The position numbers were made by a program, and so were the translations under genes. From Prevotella falsenii DSM 22864 = JCM 15124 (GTDB lineage: Bacteria; Bacteroidota; Bacteroidia; Bacteroidales; Bacteroidaceae), in NCBI RefSeq assembly GCF_000613945.1, contig NZ_BAJY01000013.1, positions 1 through 64,000 of the forward strand: DNA of 64,000 nucleotides, read 5' to 3'. The notes below the pieces were generated by a model, which did no database searches, was not told where the DNA came from, and was given only the letters and a program-made list of their open reading frames with translations. Below are positions 25,306 to 35,188 of the stretch, in pieces (position 1 is the first letter of the stretch; every line of letters starts with the position of its first letter).

Positions 25306-25530
25306 ATGGCAAAGAAAGAAAGTAACACCAAAAGTTTCATTCTTCGGGTCGATGCCGACACGATGAGTGCCATAGAGAAGTGGGCAGCCGATGAGTTTCG
25401 GTCTACCAACGGACAGTTGCAGTGGATTATAACCGAAGCACTGCGCAAGGCGCGCCGCCTTCCGAAACAGCAAACGAAGGGTGAAACTACAACAAAAAGG
25501 AACAATACAGATGGCAACAACACCGATTGA
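25306..25530 (+). CDS. Arc-like ribbon-helix-helix DNA-binding protein
   Basis: A 74-residue protein. The pattern KSFILRVDADTMSAIEKWAA followed by DEFRSTNGQLQWIITEALRK is an Arc/MetJ-type ribbon-helix-helix: a short beta strand, then two helices with the conserved S/TNGQ turn. A basic, polar tail follows. It probably binds DNA as a dimer. The gene overlaps the next gene by 20 bp and follows the SPFH gene, so the three may be one functional unit; the RHH may regulate them. The direction of any regulation is unknown. Confidence 0.75.
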   Translation: MAKKESNTKSFILRVDADTMSAIEKWAADEFRSTNGQLQWIITEALRKARRLPKQQTKGETTTKRNNTDGNNTD

Positions 25531-25996
25531 AAAACTCCGACTACGCCGTACGCAGCAGTCTACTATCTACGAAGCCGTGTCGGCAACTATCCTTCTCGTT
25601 ATGTGGACAATAGGCATTGTGGCTGTTGCAAGACACGAAGCCAAAACCAGCATACTGATAGTGCAGACTGTTTTCTGTCTTGTCGTTTTGCTATTCCACT
25701 ATGCTTCCTATCGCCCCACGCAACGTTGGATACGCAACGACTTTGAAATAAAGACTGTACGTCAAGCCGTTGTGGCAAGCAAGTTCTACCGCATCTTCGC
25801 CATAGAGATTGCCGTGCTCGGCTTGATTATTGTCATCGACGGTTTAGTAGACATCAAGGACAAGCTGCCCGATATAATCAGTGGCGGTACACCCCTCACC
25901 ATCATATTTGCAACTCATGTCGCTGCGAACAGAAAGCTAAAGAAGGTGCGCGAAGCAGAGAAGTTGGAACGACAGCAGAAAAACGCAAAGGTATAA
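25511..25996 (+). CDS. Membrane protein of SPFH-associated trio
   Basis: A 161-residue protein from the ATG at 25511; a GTG ten codons upstream is possible but lies deeper in the RHH gene. It has four likely membrane helices (AVSATILLVMWTIGIVAVAR, SILIVQTVFCLVVLLFHYAS, IFAIEIAVLGLIIVIDGLV, ISGGTPLTIIFATHVAA) and a charged C-terminal helix (RKLKKVREAEKLERQQKNAK). I do not recognise a named family. Gene overlap with the RHH protein implies translational coupling. A bidirectional terminator follows. Confidence 0.65.
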   Translation: MATTPIEKLRLRRTQQSTIYEAVSATILLVMWTIGIVAVARHEAKTSILIVQTVFCLVVLLFHYASYRPTQRWIRNDFEIKTVRQAVVASKFYRIFAIEIAVLGLIIVIDGLVDIKDKLPDIISGGTPLTIIFATHVAANRKLKKVREAEKLERQQKNAKV

Positions 25997-26090
25997 CTCA
26001 CCATACTCCGTTTATCCGTCTTATGTTCAATACTATACAACGCAAGATGCGAAAAAGACGAGAAACAACGCCTTTACAAGCAGAAAAAAG

Positions 26091-26118
26091 AATGGGAAGC
26101 CCAATGCGGCTTCCCATT
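26091..26118. terminator. Bidirectional rho-independent terminator
   Basis: Perfect stem AATGGGAAGCC / GGCTTCCCATT with a 6-nt loop, A-run on one side and T-run on the other; between the convergent membrane protein gene and mrp. Confidence 0.9.
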
Positions 26119-26143
26119 TTTCGTTATGGTTTCATTATCTTTA

Positions 26144-27247
26144 TTACTGCTGCGACACCTTCACTATCTTTGTCGGTGCTTGTTCCTTGTTGCGTCGGTT
26201 CACCACCGTTACCACGGCTTGGGCAAGGTTTATGAATGCCTGACCGGTAATGCTGTCGATGTTTACTGCCGATGGCTCGCCCTTGTCGCCGTTCTCGCAG
26301 ATGCTCTGCACCAACGGAATTTGTGCCAAGAGCGGACAGTTCATTTCTTTTGCGAGGTTCTTTGCGCCGTCTTTGCCGAAGATGTAGTACTTGTTGTTGG
26401 GCAGTTCGGCAGGCGTAAACCACGCCATGTTTTCCACCAAACCGAGAATTGGCACGTTCACCTTTTCGTTACGGTACATGTCTATGCCCTTGCGTGCATC
26501 GGCAAGTGCCACGTTTTGCGGTGTGGAAACGATGACTGCGCCCGTGATAGCCAAGGTTTGGAGAAGGGTGAGGTGAATATCGCTCGTCCCCGGCGGCGTG
26601 TCGAGAATGAAATAGTCCAGCTCGCCCCAGTCGGCATCGGCGATAAGCTGTTTCAAAGCATTGCAAGCCATACTGCCACGCCACAGCGTAGCAGTGTCCG
26701 GATTGACGAAAAAGCCAACAGAAAGCAGTTTCACGCCATACTTTTCTACGGGTTCGATGAGCTGCCTGCCGTCTTTTTCCACAGCGTAAGGGCGTTCCTG
26801 CTCTACACCGAACATCTTCGGCATGCTGGGACCGAACACGTCCGTGTCCAACAAACCCACCTTATAGCCCAAGCGTGCCAAGGCAATGGCGAGGTTGGCA
26901 GATACGGTGCTCTTGCCTACGCCGCCTTTTCCCGAACTGACGGCAATGACGTTCTTCACCTGCGGCAGCATTTTGCCCACTTCGGGGCGCGGTGCCGACT
27001 TGAATTCGGTCTTTATTTCCACCTCCACATCTTTGCCCACCGAGTAGTGTATCTGCGCTTCGGCAGCCTTGATGGTAGACTTCATGAAGGGGTCGGTTTC
27101 GCGAGGGAACTCCAAAGTAAAGCTCACTTTGTTTCCATCAATGCGTATGTCGTCGGCAAGCATTTCGCTTTCTATGAGGTTTTTCTTTGTTCCGGGGTAC
27201 ATTACCTGCTCCAATGCGTCGGTAATGAGTTTTGGATATAATGCCAT
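26144..27247 (-). CDS. Mrp/NBP35-family iron-sulphur cluster carrier ATPase
   Basis: A 367-residue protein from MALYPKLITDALEQVMYPGT, the start I know from Bacteroidales homologues; upstream in-frame codons are A+T-rich leader. Residues 1-95 are a DUF59/MIP18-like domain. Residues 100-360 are the P-loop ATPase with the deviant Walker A GKGGVGKSTVSANLA, LLDTDVFGPSMPKM, and DYFILDTPPGTSDIHL. The usual CxxC of Mrp carriers (residues near 285 in homologues) reads differently here (ENMAWFTPAEL), so the mode of cluster binding is uncertain. The family delivers Fe-S clusters to apoproteins. Confidence 0.88.
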   Translation of the reverse strand: MALYPKLITDALEQVMYPGTKKNLIESEMLADDIRIDGNKVSFTLEFPRETDPFMKSTIKAAEAQIHYSVGKDVEVEIKTEFKSAPRPEVGKMLPQVKNVIAVSSGKGGVGKSTVSANLAIALARLGYKVGLLDTDVFGPSMPKMFGVEQERPYAVEKDGRQLIEPVEKYGVKLLSVGFFVNPDTATLWRGSMACNALKQLIADADWGELDYFILDTPPGTSDIHLTLLQTLAITGAVIVSTPQNVALADARKGIDMYRNEKVNVPILGLVENMAWFTPAELPNNKYYIFGKDGAKNLAKEMNCPLLAQIPLVQSICENGDKGEPSAVNIDSITGQAFINLAQAVVTVVNRRNKEQAPTKIVKVSQQ

Positions 27248-27429
27248 ATTCATCTTGTTTATATTGTATAGTGCTTGCAAAGTTACTGAAAAAACTCGAA
27301 GTTGCAAAAGAATAAGGTAGCCGATATTTTCGGGAACCTGCTTTTTAGCCTGCCCCTGACACCTGCGAGCCAAGGCATTTGGGCGTTAGGGGAGGGAGGC
27401 ATTATGCTGCCGGCACCGAGGGGAAAGCG

Positions 27430-27548
27430 GCTTTACGCCGAAGCAGTAGTGGGGTTACACCGAAGCCGCAGCAGTTTCATCTAGAAATTCTAGAGTTCCT
27501 AGATTTCCTAGGAGTTCTAGAAAAGAACTTAACAATCCCCTTGATTTT
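27430..27548 (+). repeat. CTAG-rich palindromic module attached to a 184-bp element
   Basis: Contains TTACACCGAAGC, then CTAGAAATTCTAGAG, TCCTAGATTTCCTAGGAG and TTCTAGAAAAGAAC, then CCCCTTGATTTT running into the element at 27549. A nearly identical copy precedes the element ending at 34675 in inverse orientation; a shorter relative is at 29801-29855. The bases between the mrp start and 27430 show no gene. Confidence 0.75.
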
Positions 27549-27732
27549 GTAAAAATAACCTCCTCGAAAAACAACTATTTCGCTTTCGCATTGCGAAAGC
27601 GGCTGTTTTGCACCGCAAAACAGCCGCTTTTGGCTTGCAAAACCTACGCTTTCGGAACGCCAAACAACAGGTTTCGGAATGCGTTGATAATGAAACTGTT
27701 ACACGATAGCTGCACTTGCGAAAAATGTTTAC
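27549..27732 (+). repeat. 184-bp dispersed element, copy 4
   Basis: Exactly 184 bp. The central hairpin arms are of the alternate type, GCGGCTGTTTTGC / GCAAAACAGCCGC, while the third arm is GCAAAACCTACGC. Both paired arms changed together relative to copies 1-3. Confidence 0.9.
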
Positions 27733-27867
27733 GGCTTTATGGCGTCCTTTTCGTTTATAAAGCAAGCTGTTTCCATGCACTTCACAAAATTCCTTATCAA
27801 CAAGAAGGCGTTCTTTTCGTTCATAAAGCAGGTTGTTTCCGTTAAGTTTCTATTGTTCAAAAAAAGA

Positions 27868-27889
27868 GGACAGCCCTCGCGGACTGTCC
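27868..27889 (-). terminator. Terminator of ferritin gene
   Basis: On the minus strand: GGACAGTCC-GCGA-GGGCTGTCC, followed by TCTTTTTTT. Confidence 0.88.
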
Positions 27890-27923
27890 CCGAAAATCAA
27901 ATAAATACTTATGAATACATTGT

Positions 27924-28409
27924 TTATTCACGTTCACCCACCTTGCGGTCGATGTGTGCCACTGCATGTTGCGGCATTTGTTTGAAGAGCAAAAGAATGT
28001 CTCTCACGTTCTTTTCTTCCTCTACTTGTTCGTCGATATATTTGTCTATGAAGTTCTGCGATGCACGGTCTTTCTCTGCATCGGCAACATCTGCCAGCTT
28101 GTTGATAAGGTCGGTAACGTGCTGCTCGTGCTTCAGAACAGCTTCGAACACCTCTTTAGGGTCGTTCCAATCGTTCTTTACAGCAGGAATAGCACTCATT
28201 TCAGGCACTCCACCGCGCGTTATCAGATAGTCTGCCATATCGAGCGCGTGTTCTTTTTCTTCGTCCGCCTGCTTGAACAACCAGCTTGCAAAGCCGTTCC
28301 ACCCCTCTTTGCGAAACCAGAAAGCCATGGCTAAATAGAGGTTAGACGACCAAAATTCTGCTTCAATCTGTTTGTTGAATGCGTCTTGCATTGTTTTGTT
28401 TATATCCAT
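27924..28409 (-). CDS. ftnA: Ferritin (non-haem, bacterial FtnA type)
   Basis: A 161-residue four-helix protein of normal ferritin length. Ferroxidase-site residues are visible: Glu in QIEAEFWSSNLYLAMAFWF, the ADEEKEHALDMADYL motif (Glu-x-x-His), and EQVEEEKNVRDILLL with Glu and Gln positions in the fourth helix. It oxidises and stores iron in a 24-subunit shell, limiting oxidative damage. It is monocistronic, with a terminator directly downstream. An MsrBA gene for methionine-sulphoxide repair lies divergently upstream, so this is a small oxidative-stress neighbourhood. Confidence 0.93.
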   Translation of the reverse strand: MDINKTMQDAFNKQIEAEFWSSNLYLAMAFWFRKEGWNGFASWLFKQADEEKEHALDMADYLITRGGVPEMSAIPAVKNDWNDPKEVFEAVLKHEQHVTDLINKLADVADAEKDRASQNFIDKYIDEQVEEEKNVRDILLLFKQMPQHAVAHIDRKVGERE

Positions 28410-28630
28410 AATTACAAATCTTGTTTATTATTTCCAACGTTATTGCCGGATTTTTTATATTGCAAATGTAGCAATTTATTGTGAATGAGCCAAATATTAG
28501 ATAAGATATTTCGTTATCTTTTCGGCATCGTGGCGTTTCCGTTACAATTCTTTTGGTTAAATAAAACAAAGGAGTAGCGGCGGAACGAATGTTTTTCGCT
28601 AATTTAGCAGACTGAAATAATAAAACTAAT

Positions 28631-29797
28631 ATGATTATGCTGAAGAGACATCTTACCACGACCTCAACGTTTTCGCCATTCGTCAGTTCGTTAATGGCGT
28701 ACCGACAGAAAGTAAAAACATTCCGACTGCTGTTGCCCTTATGGGCTTTGCTATGCACTGCCGTAAGTGCATCGTGCAGCAATAACACAAAACTTGCCGC
28801 CCAAGGAAGCGGCGACTCAATCATTAATAAAAGCAAAATGACAACAAAAAAATTCACACGACCCGACGACGCAACGCTGCGCCGGCAGCTCACAGCAGAG
28901 CAATATGCCGTTACACAGCAAGCGGCTACGGAGCGACCGTTTACCAACCGGTACGACAAAGAGTTTCGTCCGGGCATCTATGTAGACATTACCACGGGCG
29001 AACCGCTCTTCTCTTCCACCGACAAATACGACTCCGGGTGCGGCTGGCCTGCCTTTTCCAAGCCCATCGACAAGCAGCTTGTGGTGGAACGAGCCGACAA
29101 TTCGCACGGCATGCAACGCACCGAAGTGAAGAGCCGGACGGGCAATGCCCACCTCGGACATGTGTTCAACGACGGTCCTACCGACAGGGGCGGACTGCGC
29201 TACTGCATAAACAGTGCGTCGTTGCGCTTTGTTCCGCTCGAAGAAATGGAAAAGGAAGGCTACGGAGAGTACACCAAATTGGTGCGCAGAGAGAAGGAAA
29301 TATATGTAGCCGGCGGTTGTTTCTGGGGCACGGAACACTACATAAAGCAGGTGAAAGGCGTGCTATCGACCGAGGTGGGCTATGCCAACGGCAACACGAA
29401 GCGTCCTACCTACGAGGAAGTATGCACCGATGCCACAGGCTTTGCCGAAGCCGTGCACATTAAATACGACCCCGACGTGGTGTCGTTGGACTTCCTTATG
29501 AAGCTCTACTTTGTGTCTATCGACCCGACAAGCCACAACCGGCAAGGCAACGACCGCGGTTCGCAATATCGCACAGGGGTATATTACACGGACGCTGCCG
29601 ACCGTGCTATTATTAAAAAGGTGTTCGACGCCGAAGCGCGCAAGCACTCTGTGCCACTCGAAGTAGAACTTCTTCCGCTCAAGAACTTCTATCCTGCCGA
29701 GGAATACCATCAGGATTATCTCGACAAAAATCCGACGGGGTATTGCCATCTGCCCTCTTCGCTCTTTGAATATGCAAGGAAGGCAAAGCAACGGTAG
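28631..29797 (+). CDS. Lipoprotein peptide-methionine sulphoxide reductase MsrB-MsrA fusion
   Basis: A 388-residue fusion. The N-terminus ([20 protein letters not shown]) looks like a lipoprotein signal with Cys lipobox, so the enzyme is probably envelope-anchored. Residues about 75-215 are MsrB, with [29 protein letters not shown] and catalytic Cys in [11 protein letters not shown]. Residues about 230-385 are MsrA, with [17 protein letters not shown] containing the nucleophilic Cys. MsrB normally binds zinc through two CxxC pairs; here the first pair region reads [11 protein letters not shown], so zinc is probably absent, as in some MsrBs. It reduces both methionine sulphoxide stereoisomers. 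The exact start (28631 or a later Met) is uncertain. Confidence 0.88.
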   Translation: MIMLKRHLTTTSTFSPFVSSLMAYRQKVKTFRLLLPLWALLCTAVSASCSNNTKLAAQGSGDSIINKSKMTTKKFTRPDDATLRRQLTAEQYAVTQQAATERPFTNRYDKEFRPGIYVDITTGEPLFSSTDKYDSGCGWPAFSKPIDKQLVVERADNSHGMQRTEVKSRTGNAHLGHVFNDGPTDRGGLRYCINSASLRFVPLEEMEKEGYGEYTKLVRREKEIYVAGGCFWGTEHYIKQVKGVLSTEVGYANGNTKRPTYEEVCTDATGFAEAVHIKYDPDVVSLDFLMKLYFVSIDPTSHNRQGNDRGSQYRTGVYYTDAADRAIIKKVFDAEARKHSVPLEVELLPLKNFYPAEEYHQDYLDKNPTGYCHLPSSLFEYARKAKQR

Positions 29798-29800
29798 AGA

Positions 29801-29855
29801 TTTTTAGAAATCCTAGAAGCCCTAGAGTACCTAGGATTCCTAGGATTTCTAAAAA
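29801..29855. terminator. CTAG-type inverted repeat, probably bidirectional terminator
   Basis: Perfect 16-bp arms TTTTTAGAAATCCTAG / CTAGGATTTCTAAAAA enclosing a second palindromic CTAG segment; located between convergent genes. Related in sequence to the CTAG modules at 27430 and 34676. Confidence 0.7.
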
Positions 29856-29882
29856 CATAACACCCCCTTAAAAGCGTTCTTC

Positions 29883-30572
29883 CTACCGCTTTGCCAACGC
29901 TGCTTGCAGCCCTTCCAACTCCGCTTGCAGCCTTTCTACCTCTGCTTTCAGCTGCATGTTCTCGGCTTGCAGCCTTTTCAGCAACTCCTCTTGCGCTTTC
30001 CGATAACCCGTGCGCGCAGCGTACATACGCTCTTTTATGCCTCCCTGCTCAACAAACTGCTTTTCCAAACGAGTAAGATAACTGCACATCATCTTGTCTG
30101 TTATATGGCAGAGCGTAAGCATTGTATTGCAAAACTCCTCGTCTGTCCACTTGCCGGCGTACAAAAGATAATCTACCGCCTTGTTGTGCCGCTTACAGAA
30201 ACCGAGCATAGCGTTGTAGCGCGAATGCTCCCGCGTCCATCGTGTCAGGCAACGCGTGTGCAGATAGTCGTCATAATCTTCGCGCAACTCCTGCAGCGAA
30301 CTGCGAGCCACGTTGAGAAGTTTAAGCTCCATCTCTGTCGAAGTGCTGCCGTCTTCTATCCCCTCTACAATGTTTTGCTTGCCCGAACGTGCCGCCTGCA
30401 CCATTTGGTCTACTGTGCGGTCGCCGTATTTGGGCAGAAAACGCTGACAAAAGACGTACGTCAGCCGGTATATGGCGTCTGCCTTTTGGTAGAAAAATAG
30501 TTTGTTGTAGGGCACACCTTGCCGCAAAACGCCTTTCTGTGCCCCCTGTTTCTCTTCTTGTTGTTTGTTCAT
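29883..30572 (-). CDS. Four-helix-bundle suffix-domain protein (S23-like)
   Basis: A 229-residue protein from MNKQQEEKQGAQKG. Residues about 25-150 (YQKADAIYRLTYVFCQRFLP, DRTVDQMVQAARSGKQNIVEG, LNVARSSLQELREDYDDYLH) match the S23/four-helix-bundle family first seen in 23S rRNA intervening sequences, in the longer Bacteroidota version. The last 45 residues form a leucine-heptad coiled coil (LLKRLQAENMQLKAEVERLQ, continuing AELEGLQAAL), indicating oligomerisation. Function is unknown; RNA binding has been suggested for the family. Its first part uses ordinary codons, and no sign of transfer is seen. Confidence 0.78.
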   Translation of the reverse strand: MNKQQEEKQGAQKGVLRQGVPYNKLFFYQKADAIYRLTYVFCQRFLPKYGDRTVDQMVQAARSGKQNIVEGIEDGSTSTEMELKLLNVARSSLQELREDYDDYLHTRCLTRWTREHSRYNAMLGFCKRHNKAVDYLLYAGKWTDEEFCNTMLTLCHITDKMMCSYLTRLEKQFVEQGGIKERMYAARTGYRKAQEELLKRLQAENMQLKAEVERLQAELEGLQAALAKR

Positions 30573-30720
30573 AGTAATTGCAACGTATGGCTTTGTCGTC
30601 CATTCAGCCTGCTTTTGCAAAGATAGCCATTAAAGTTACATGGCAAAAACATAAGCGACAAGTTTTGGTAAAACAGCCTGCAATGCCCCCTCAACAGACA
30701 GGAAAAAGAGGGGAAACGGT

Positions 30721-30904
30721 GTAAATATTTTTCAGAAGCGTAACCATCGCTTAACTTACTTGCTGTCAGCGCATTATAAAACCTACGTTTTGGCGTTGCA
30801 AAAGCGTAGGTTTTGCACGGTAAAAGCGGCTGTTTTGCATCGTAAAACAGCCGCTTTCGCAATGTCAAACCGTATTTGTCGTTTTTTAACGGAATAATCT
30901 TTAC
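30721..30904 (-). repeat. 184-bp dispersed element, copy 5
   Basis: Exactly 184 bp, GTAAATATTTTTCAG to GGAATAATCTTTAC. Paired arms GCGGCTGTTTTGC / GTAAAACAGCCGC (alternate type) and the outer arm GCGTAGGTTTTGC (first type). Confidence 0.9.
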
Positions 30905-30991
30905 AGAAATAAAGCGAAATTCCGACAACTGCGTTGCTTATTGTAGGGGCGGCTCGATGCCCGCCGGGCTTCTGCCGCCGCCTATTTTATC

Positions 30992-31039
30992 TTAACCCCC
31001 TATCGGTTCATTAGGACGCTAATGAACGATTAGGGTTAA
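30992..31039. repeat. Near-perfect hairpin of the AACCCC..GGTTCATTAG family
   Basis: TTAACCCCCTATCGGTTCAT with ATGAACGATTAGGGTTAA around a TAGGACGCTA centre. It touches the end of the BspA-like gene (31036) and probably acts as its terminator on the minus strand. Confidence 0.75.
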
Positions 31040-34000
31040 AACAACTTGCAGGTTTTAACGCCCACAATGTTGAGAATATAAATTCCGTTGCGCTGAACCG
31101 GGATAAACAAACTACTGCCGTCAGCCACGCCTGCGGCTACCTGCATGCCTGAAACTGTGCAGAGCGTGTAGCGTTGTCCGGCTTTCAAACCTTCAACGGT
31201 GTAGCCGTTGCTTTGCGCAATCACACGGACAGCACTGTCGGCGTTTGCCGTTGCGGTGCCGATGGCAGTAACAATGTCGGTCTGATAGTGCTTGAAATGA
31301 CGCCAGCCGTCGGCTTTTTTGTATGCCTCTACCGCATTCTTGTCTACGTGTACCACCACTTCGTCGAGATAGTAGATAGAGTTGAAGCATCGTCGGCAAC
31401 CACCGGAGGTACCATGTCGTAAGCGTAGATTTGCTGAATAGCCAAGCATTCGAAGAACGCCTTGTCGCCAATGGTGCAACCGGCAGGTATATGAACTTCC
31501 AGCAAGGCGGCGTCTTTGATGAAAGCACCTGCACCAATCTTCTTCAACGAAGGAATATGACGGAGGGCAGCAAGCTGTCCGTCGTGGTAGAAAGCCGAGT
31601 CGCCGATTTCTTCGAGTTCGGGTTCTACGCCCTCTTCCCACTTAATGTTGTTCAGATTAGGGTTGTTCGACAGTCCGTTTGCTTCGATGGTCTTCAGCGT
31701 AGCCGGCAATGTAATCTCGGTTACGGTGTGGTTGTATGCCAAGCCGTAGCGTGCAATCTTCTCCAGACCTTCGTTCAGCGTAATCTTATCCGTGCCCGGA
31801 CCGGTCTGCGGAATGGTCGGATAGTAGAGCAATTCCAACATATTCCTTGTATAGAGTGCACCCTTGTTGGCTCTCAAAGCCGTGTTGCCCTTTGCCACGG
31901 TTACACCCAGAAGCGATGGAACCAGTGCAAATGCACCGGGTTTGATGCTTGTTGCGCTCTGAATAACTTCGTAGGTGTCGTCCGTACGTCCCGGAGGATA
32001 AGCCATGAGGCGCGTTTTGTCTTTGCTGTAAAGCACGCCATCTACGGCAGTGAAGTATTCGTTCTCGGGGTCTACCGTAATTTCAGTAAGCTGTGTGCAG
32101 AACAAGAACACCAATTCGCCTATGCTTTTGACGCTCTTTGTGATATGGAACGACTCGAGTTCTGTCGATGCCTGCAGGGCGTTGTTGTCGATGTATTCCA
32201 CTCCGTCGGGCGTTACAGCCTTGCCTTTTGGCTTCCAAGAGATAAGATGACCGCCATTTATTTCGGGTTTGCTTTCAGGTTCTTCCGACTTGGTGCTGCA
32301 CACGAGCCATACCGTAACGTCTTCTTTCAGGTCGGTAATGGTATAGGTAAGTCCCTTTTCGTTCTTCAGTTCGTTTTCGTTGAGCAGCCAAGTGTCTACC
32401 ACATAGCCCTCTTTGGGGTGTGCCGTGAACACAACCGTTGCACCGTGATCTACCACTGTGCCTGTCGTAATGTCCTTGCCGCCTACCGCAGCCGTAAGTT
32501 CGCCGGTGTTGGTGTTCAGCGAGCGGAACTTAACAATGTGCTTACCGGCTGCACGGTCGAAGTCTACGAGAATGTCCAAAGCATCTACGGCGTTGCATTC
32601 GTATATGGTGGCATTGTCGTAACCGGGGATTGGCTGATAGGTTTCCACTGTTTGCTTGTTTCCGTTTTCATCGGTAACAACCTCTTTGCCGAGCTTATAC
32701 CATTGCGTAACGTGGTAGCCTTCTTTCGGAAACGCCTCGAAGCGCAGCTTTGTGCCCTTCTTCACCTTCTCGGCAGTCTTTATTTGCTTACCCGTTTCTA
32801 CCACCGTGCAGGTTACATCGCCGAAAGTTGGCTCTTTGCTTTTGAAGAAAATGATGTCTCCTTCTTCCTCTGCTTTCAAGGTAACAAGCACGTTCAGCGT
32901 TTCAGAAATGTGGTCGATAGACCATATTTCACCATTGATAGACGACGAAGGTCTGATGTTTTCAGCCGCAGCAGGCTTGCCGTTAATTTCCCATTTATCG
33001 ATTTTGTAGCCACCGTAAGGGGTTACCGAAACCGAAACAGCGTTGCCGGCAGCAATTTCTGCACCGCTTTCAAAGTTGCGTGCGCTGTTTGTCCATGCTT
33101 CTATTTCGCCGATTTTCTTTCCGTTCACCTCAATGTTGGTGATGGCATAGTTCACCTTGAACTTCTCGGCAGCTTGCGGTTCGCCGATTACAATCTTACA
33201 TTTGTTGAACTTCTTTTCCAGTTTTGCCTTCACGTTTTCGTCGGCAACGTAGATGGTGGTAGAGGTTTTGTCGGCAAATTCGGTTGCTCCGAACGATACA
33301 AAGTCCTTGCTCAAGTGAATGTCTACCACTGCCAAAGAGCCTACACCGCTCCATGCAACGTAGCTGTTGGTAGCTACGCTCACGAGATTGGGCACCAATA
33401 GTTCCGCCAATGCGCTACAATAGGTAAAGCTGTTCTTACCGATGGTCTTCACACCGGGCAGGTCTACTTTGGTAAGATTGGCGTTGCCGTACATCGCTTC
33501 GTCGCCGATGGCAGTGCATTCGTCAGCCGATAGCTTTATTTCCTTTGCCTGTCCGGCAAGATAAACCAAGGTTTTCGCCGGACTGATGAGTGCGTTCCGC
33601 ACCGTCTTATAGGTGCTGCCGGCTGCCACGGTGATGTTTTCCACCGCCTTGCAGTCCTTGAAAGTGTTGCCAAAAACCTTTGTAAGACCGTTGCCCAACG
33701 TAATTTCCGTAATCCGGTTACAGCCCTCGAAGGCGTTCATACCCAGTTCCTTAATCATCGGAAGACGAAGCGTTGTGAGCTTGTCGAGTCCGTAGAATGC
33801 ACCTTCTTCTATGATTTCCACCTTCGGGGCATCGATTGTTTCGATGTTGGAACAACCTCTGAAGGCGTTCTTACCAATCTTCTTGACGTTGTTCAGCTTA
33901 ACGCTTGTAATGTCGGTGTTGCTCTTTTCTTCCGAAGTAGTGCCCCATTCGTCGGGGTCTTCTTCGGCAGGTTCGTAGAAACAGTTAGCCGCAATCTCGG

Positions 34001-34133
34001 TAACGTGGGCAGGAATTTCAATCGCCCCGCTTGCTCCGGGCCACGATTTCAGCACCGTGCCTTCAATTTCTTGTGCATTTGCCATACAGCAGAATTGCAG
34101 TAGGGCAAACAACAGTAAATAGATTTTCCTCAT
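31036..34133 (-). CDS. BspA-like leucine-rich-repeat surface protein, frameshifted at about 31359
   Basis: A secreted 1032-residue protein when repaired. The signal peptide is MRKIYLLLFALLQFCCMANAQ. Residues about 25-320 hold BspA-type LRRs (VKKIGKNAFRGCSNIETIDA, LTTLRLPMIKELGMNAFEGC). Residues about 330-620 carry several InlB_B2-like modules (YGGYKIDKWEING, PKEGYHVTQWYKLG, HPKEGYVVDTWLLN). A second LRR block follows (residues about 630-940), and the C-terminus (GLKAGQRYTLCTVSGMQVAA...GIYILNIVG) looks like a T9SS sorting domain. The frame breaks near the last LRR; adding one G in AAGTGGTGG gives KVVVHVDKNAVEAYKKADGW, normal for the family. A role in adhesion to host or other bacteria is likely from the family. 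Confidence 0.85.
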
Positions 34134-34491
34134 TGTTTTGATGGTTTAAGAATTAATGTTTATATTTATAGTCTGTTGCAGAACTTGTAAATCGTCTTCT
34201 CGAAAGGCATCTTGCTGCATCAGGCAATCTGTGCGGTTAATATTTCCTTTTGATGCTATCTATATATAAATAGGTAAGAGTTTTCTGAAACGTTTTATTG
34301 AGTCTGCACTTAGGTATCTGCAAACTTAGCGTAAATAATTGTAATAACAAAGAAAACAGTAAAGAAATATTATAGTTTCTTTATTTTTGCTGCGCCCCCA
34401 CATCTTCTTTGCCCTTTATAGGCGGCACTTTGCCAACCTTGCCATGCTGTACAGACAACCGTTTTACAAACGGAAAAAAGGCGATAGAGCC

Positions 34492-34675
34492 GTAAACATT
34501 TTTCATTAGCACAGCTATCGTCTAACTATTTAATTATCAGCGTATTCCAAAAGCTGTTGTTTGGCGTTGCGAAAGCGTAGGTTTTGTGGGGTAAAAGCGG
34601 CTGTTTTGCGGTGCAAAACAACCGCTTTCGCACTGCGAAAGCAAAATAGTCGTTCTTCAAGGAGGTTATTTTTAC
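34492..34675 (-). repeat. 184-bp dispersed element, copy 6
   Basis: Exactly 184 bp, GTAAACATTTTTCATTAG to GGTTATTTTTAC. Arms GCGGCTGTTTTGC / GCAAAACAACCGC pair with one wobble; the outer arm GCGTAGGTTTTGT is of the other type. It is the same subfamily as copy 4. Confidence 0.9.
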
Positions 34676-34795
34676 AAAATCAAGGGGATTGGTAAGTTCT
34701 TTTCTAGAACTCCTAGGAATTCTAGGAAATCTAGAATTTCTAGATGAAGCTGCTAATGCTTCGGTGTAAACCCACTGCAAGTTCGGTGTCAGAAC
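34676..34795 (-). repeat. CTAG-rich palindromic module attached to copy 6
   Basis: Contains AAAATCAAGGGG, then TTCTAGAACTCCTAGG, AATTCTAGGAAATCTAG and TTCTAGATGAAGCTGC, the near-identical reverse complement of 27430-27548. Confidence 0.75.
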
Positions 34796-35188
34796 GAAAT
34801 TATCGCTTTTCTTTGGAATATTTTTTACAGAAGTAAATCGAATTTCCGACTTTCCAAGGGTATTGATGCTTCAAAGTATTTTGGACAATTTCTGCCAGAC
34901 CTTTAACCATGCTAAAATTCCAATTATACAACTATTGCATATTCACATATATTCGAGAATACTATCATTCATGACTTGATTTAGAGCATTTATACATACT
35001 AATTATAATAAATTAACACAAACTATTTCATCAAACTATTTTATAATGTATACTTTTGCTTTCGTATTTTAAGAATTTAAATAAATTTCGATAAAGAATA
35101 CAAGTCGCACCGGCTTTAAAAAGAAATGCTTCTGCCACAAACAAAGAGCAATACGGAACAATATTTAAGTATAATAAATTAGATAACG
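34796..35188. other. A+T-rich leader region with a decayed element fragment
   Basis: About 34799-34850 (TTATCGCTTTTCTTTGG, TTTTTTACAGAAGTAAATCG) matches the end of copy 5 and its flank, so it is a decayed fragment. The rest is A+T-rich; TACTTTTG at 35051-35058 is a candidate -7 box for the genes at 35189 and 35441. No gene seen. The stretch 34134-34491 likewise shows no gene. Confidence 0.45.

Noticed and set aside
26126-27241. A 371-codon plus-strand frame opposite the Mrp ATPase gene
   Set aside because: Antisense shadow; Cys/His-rich product without motif, starting inside the terminator region.
31431-33401. A 656-codon plus-strand frame opposite the BspA-like gene
   Set aside because: It is the antisense of a clear LRR gene; the product is rich in Phe/Val/Arg/Cys as expected from an antisense frame and has no domain.
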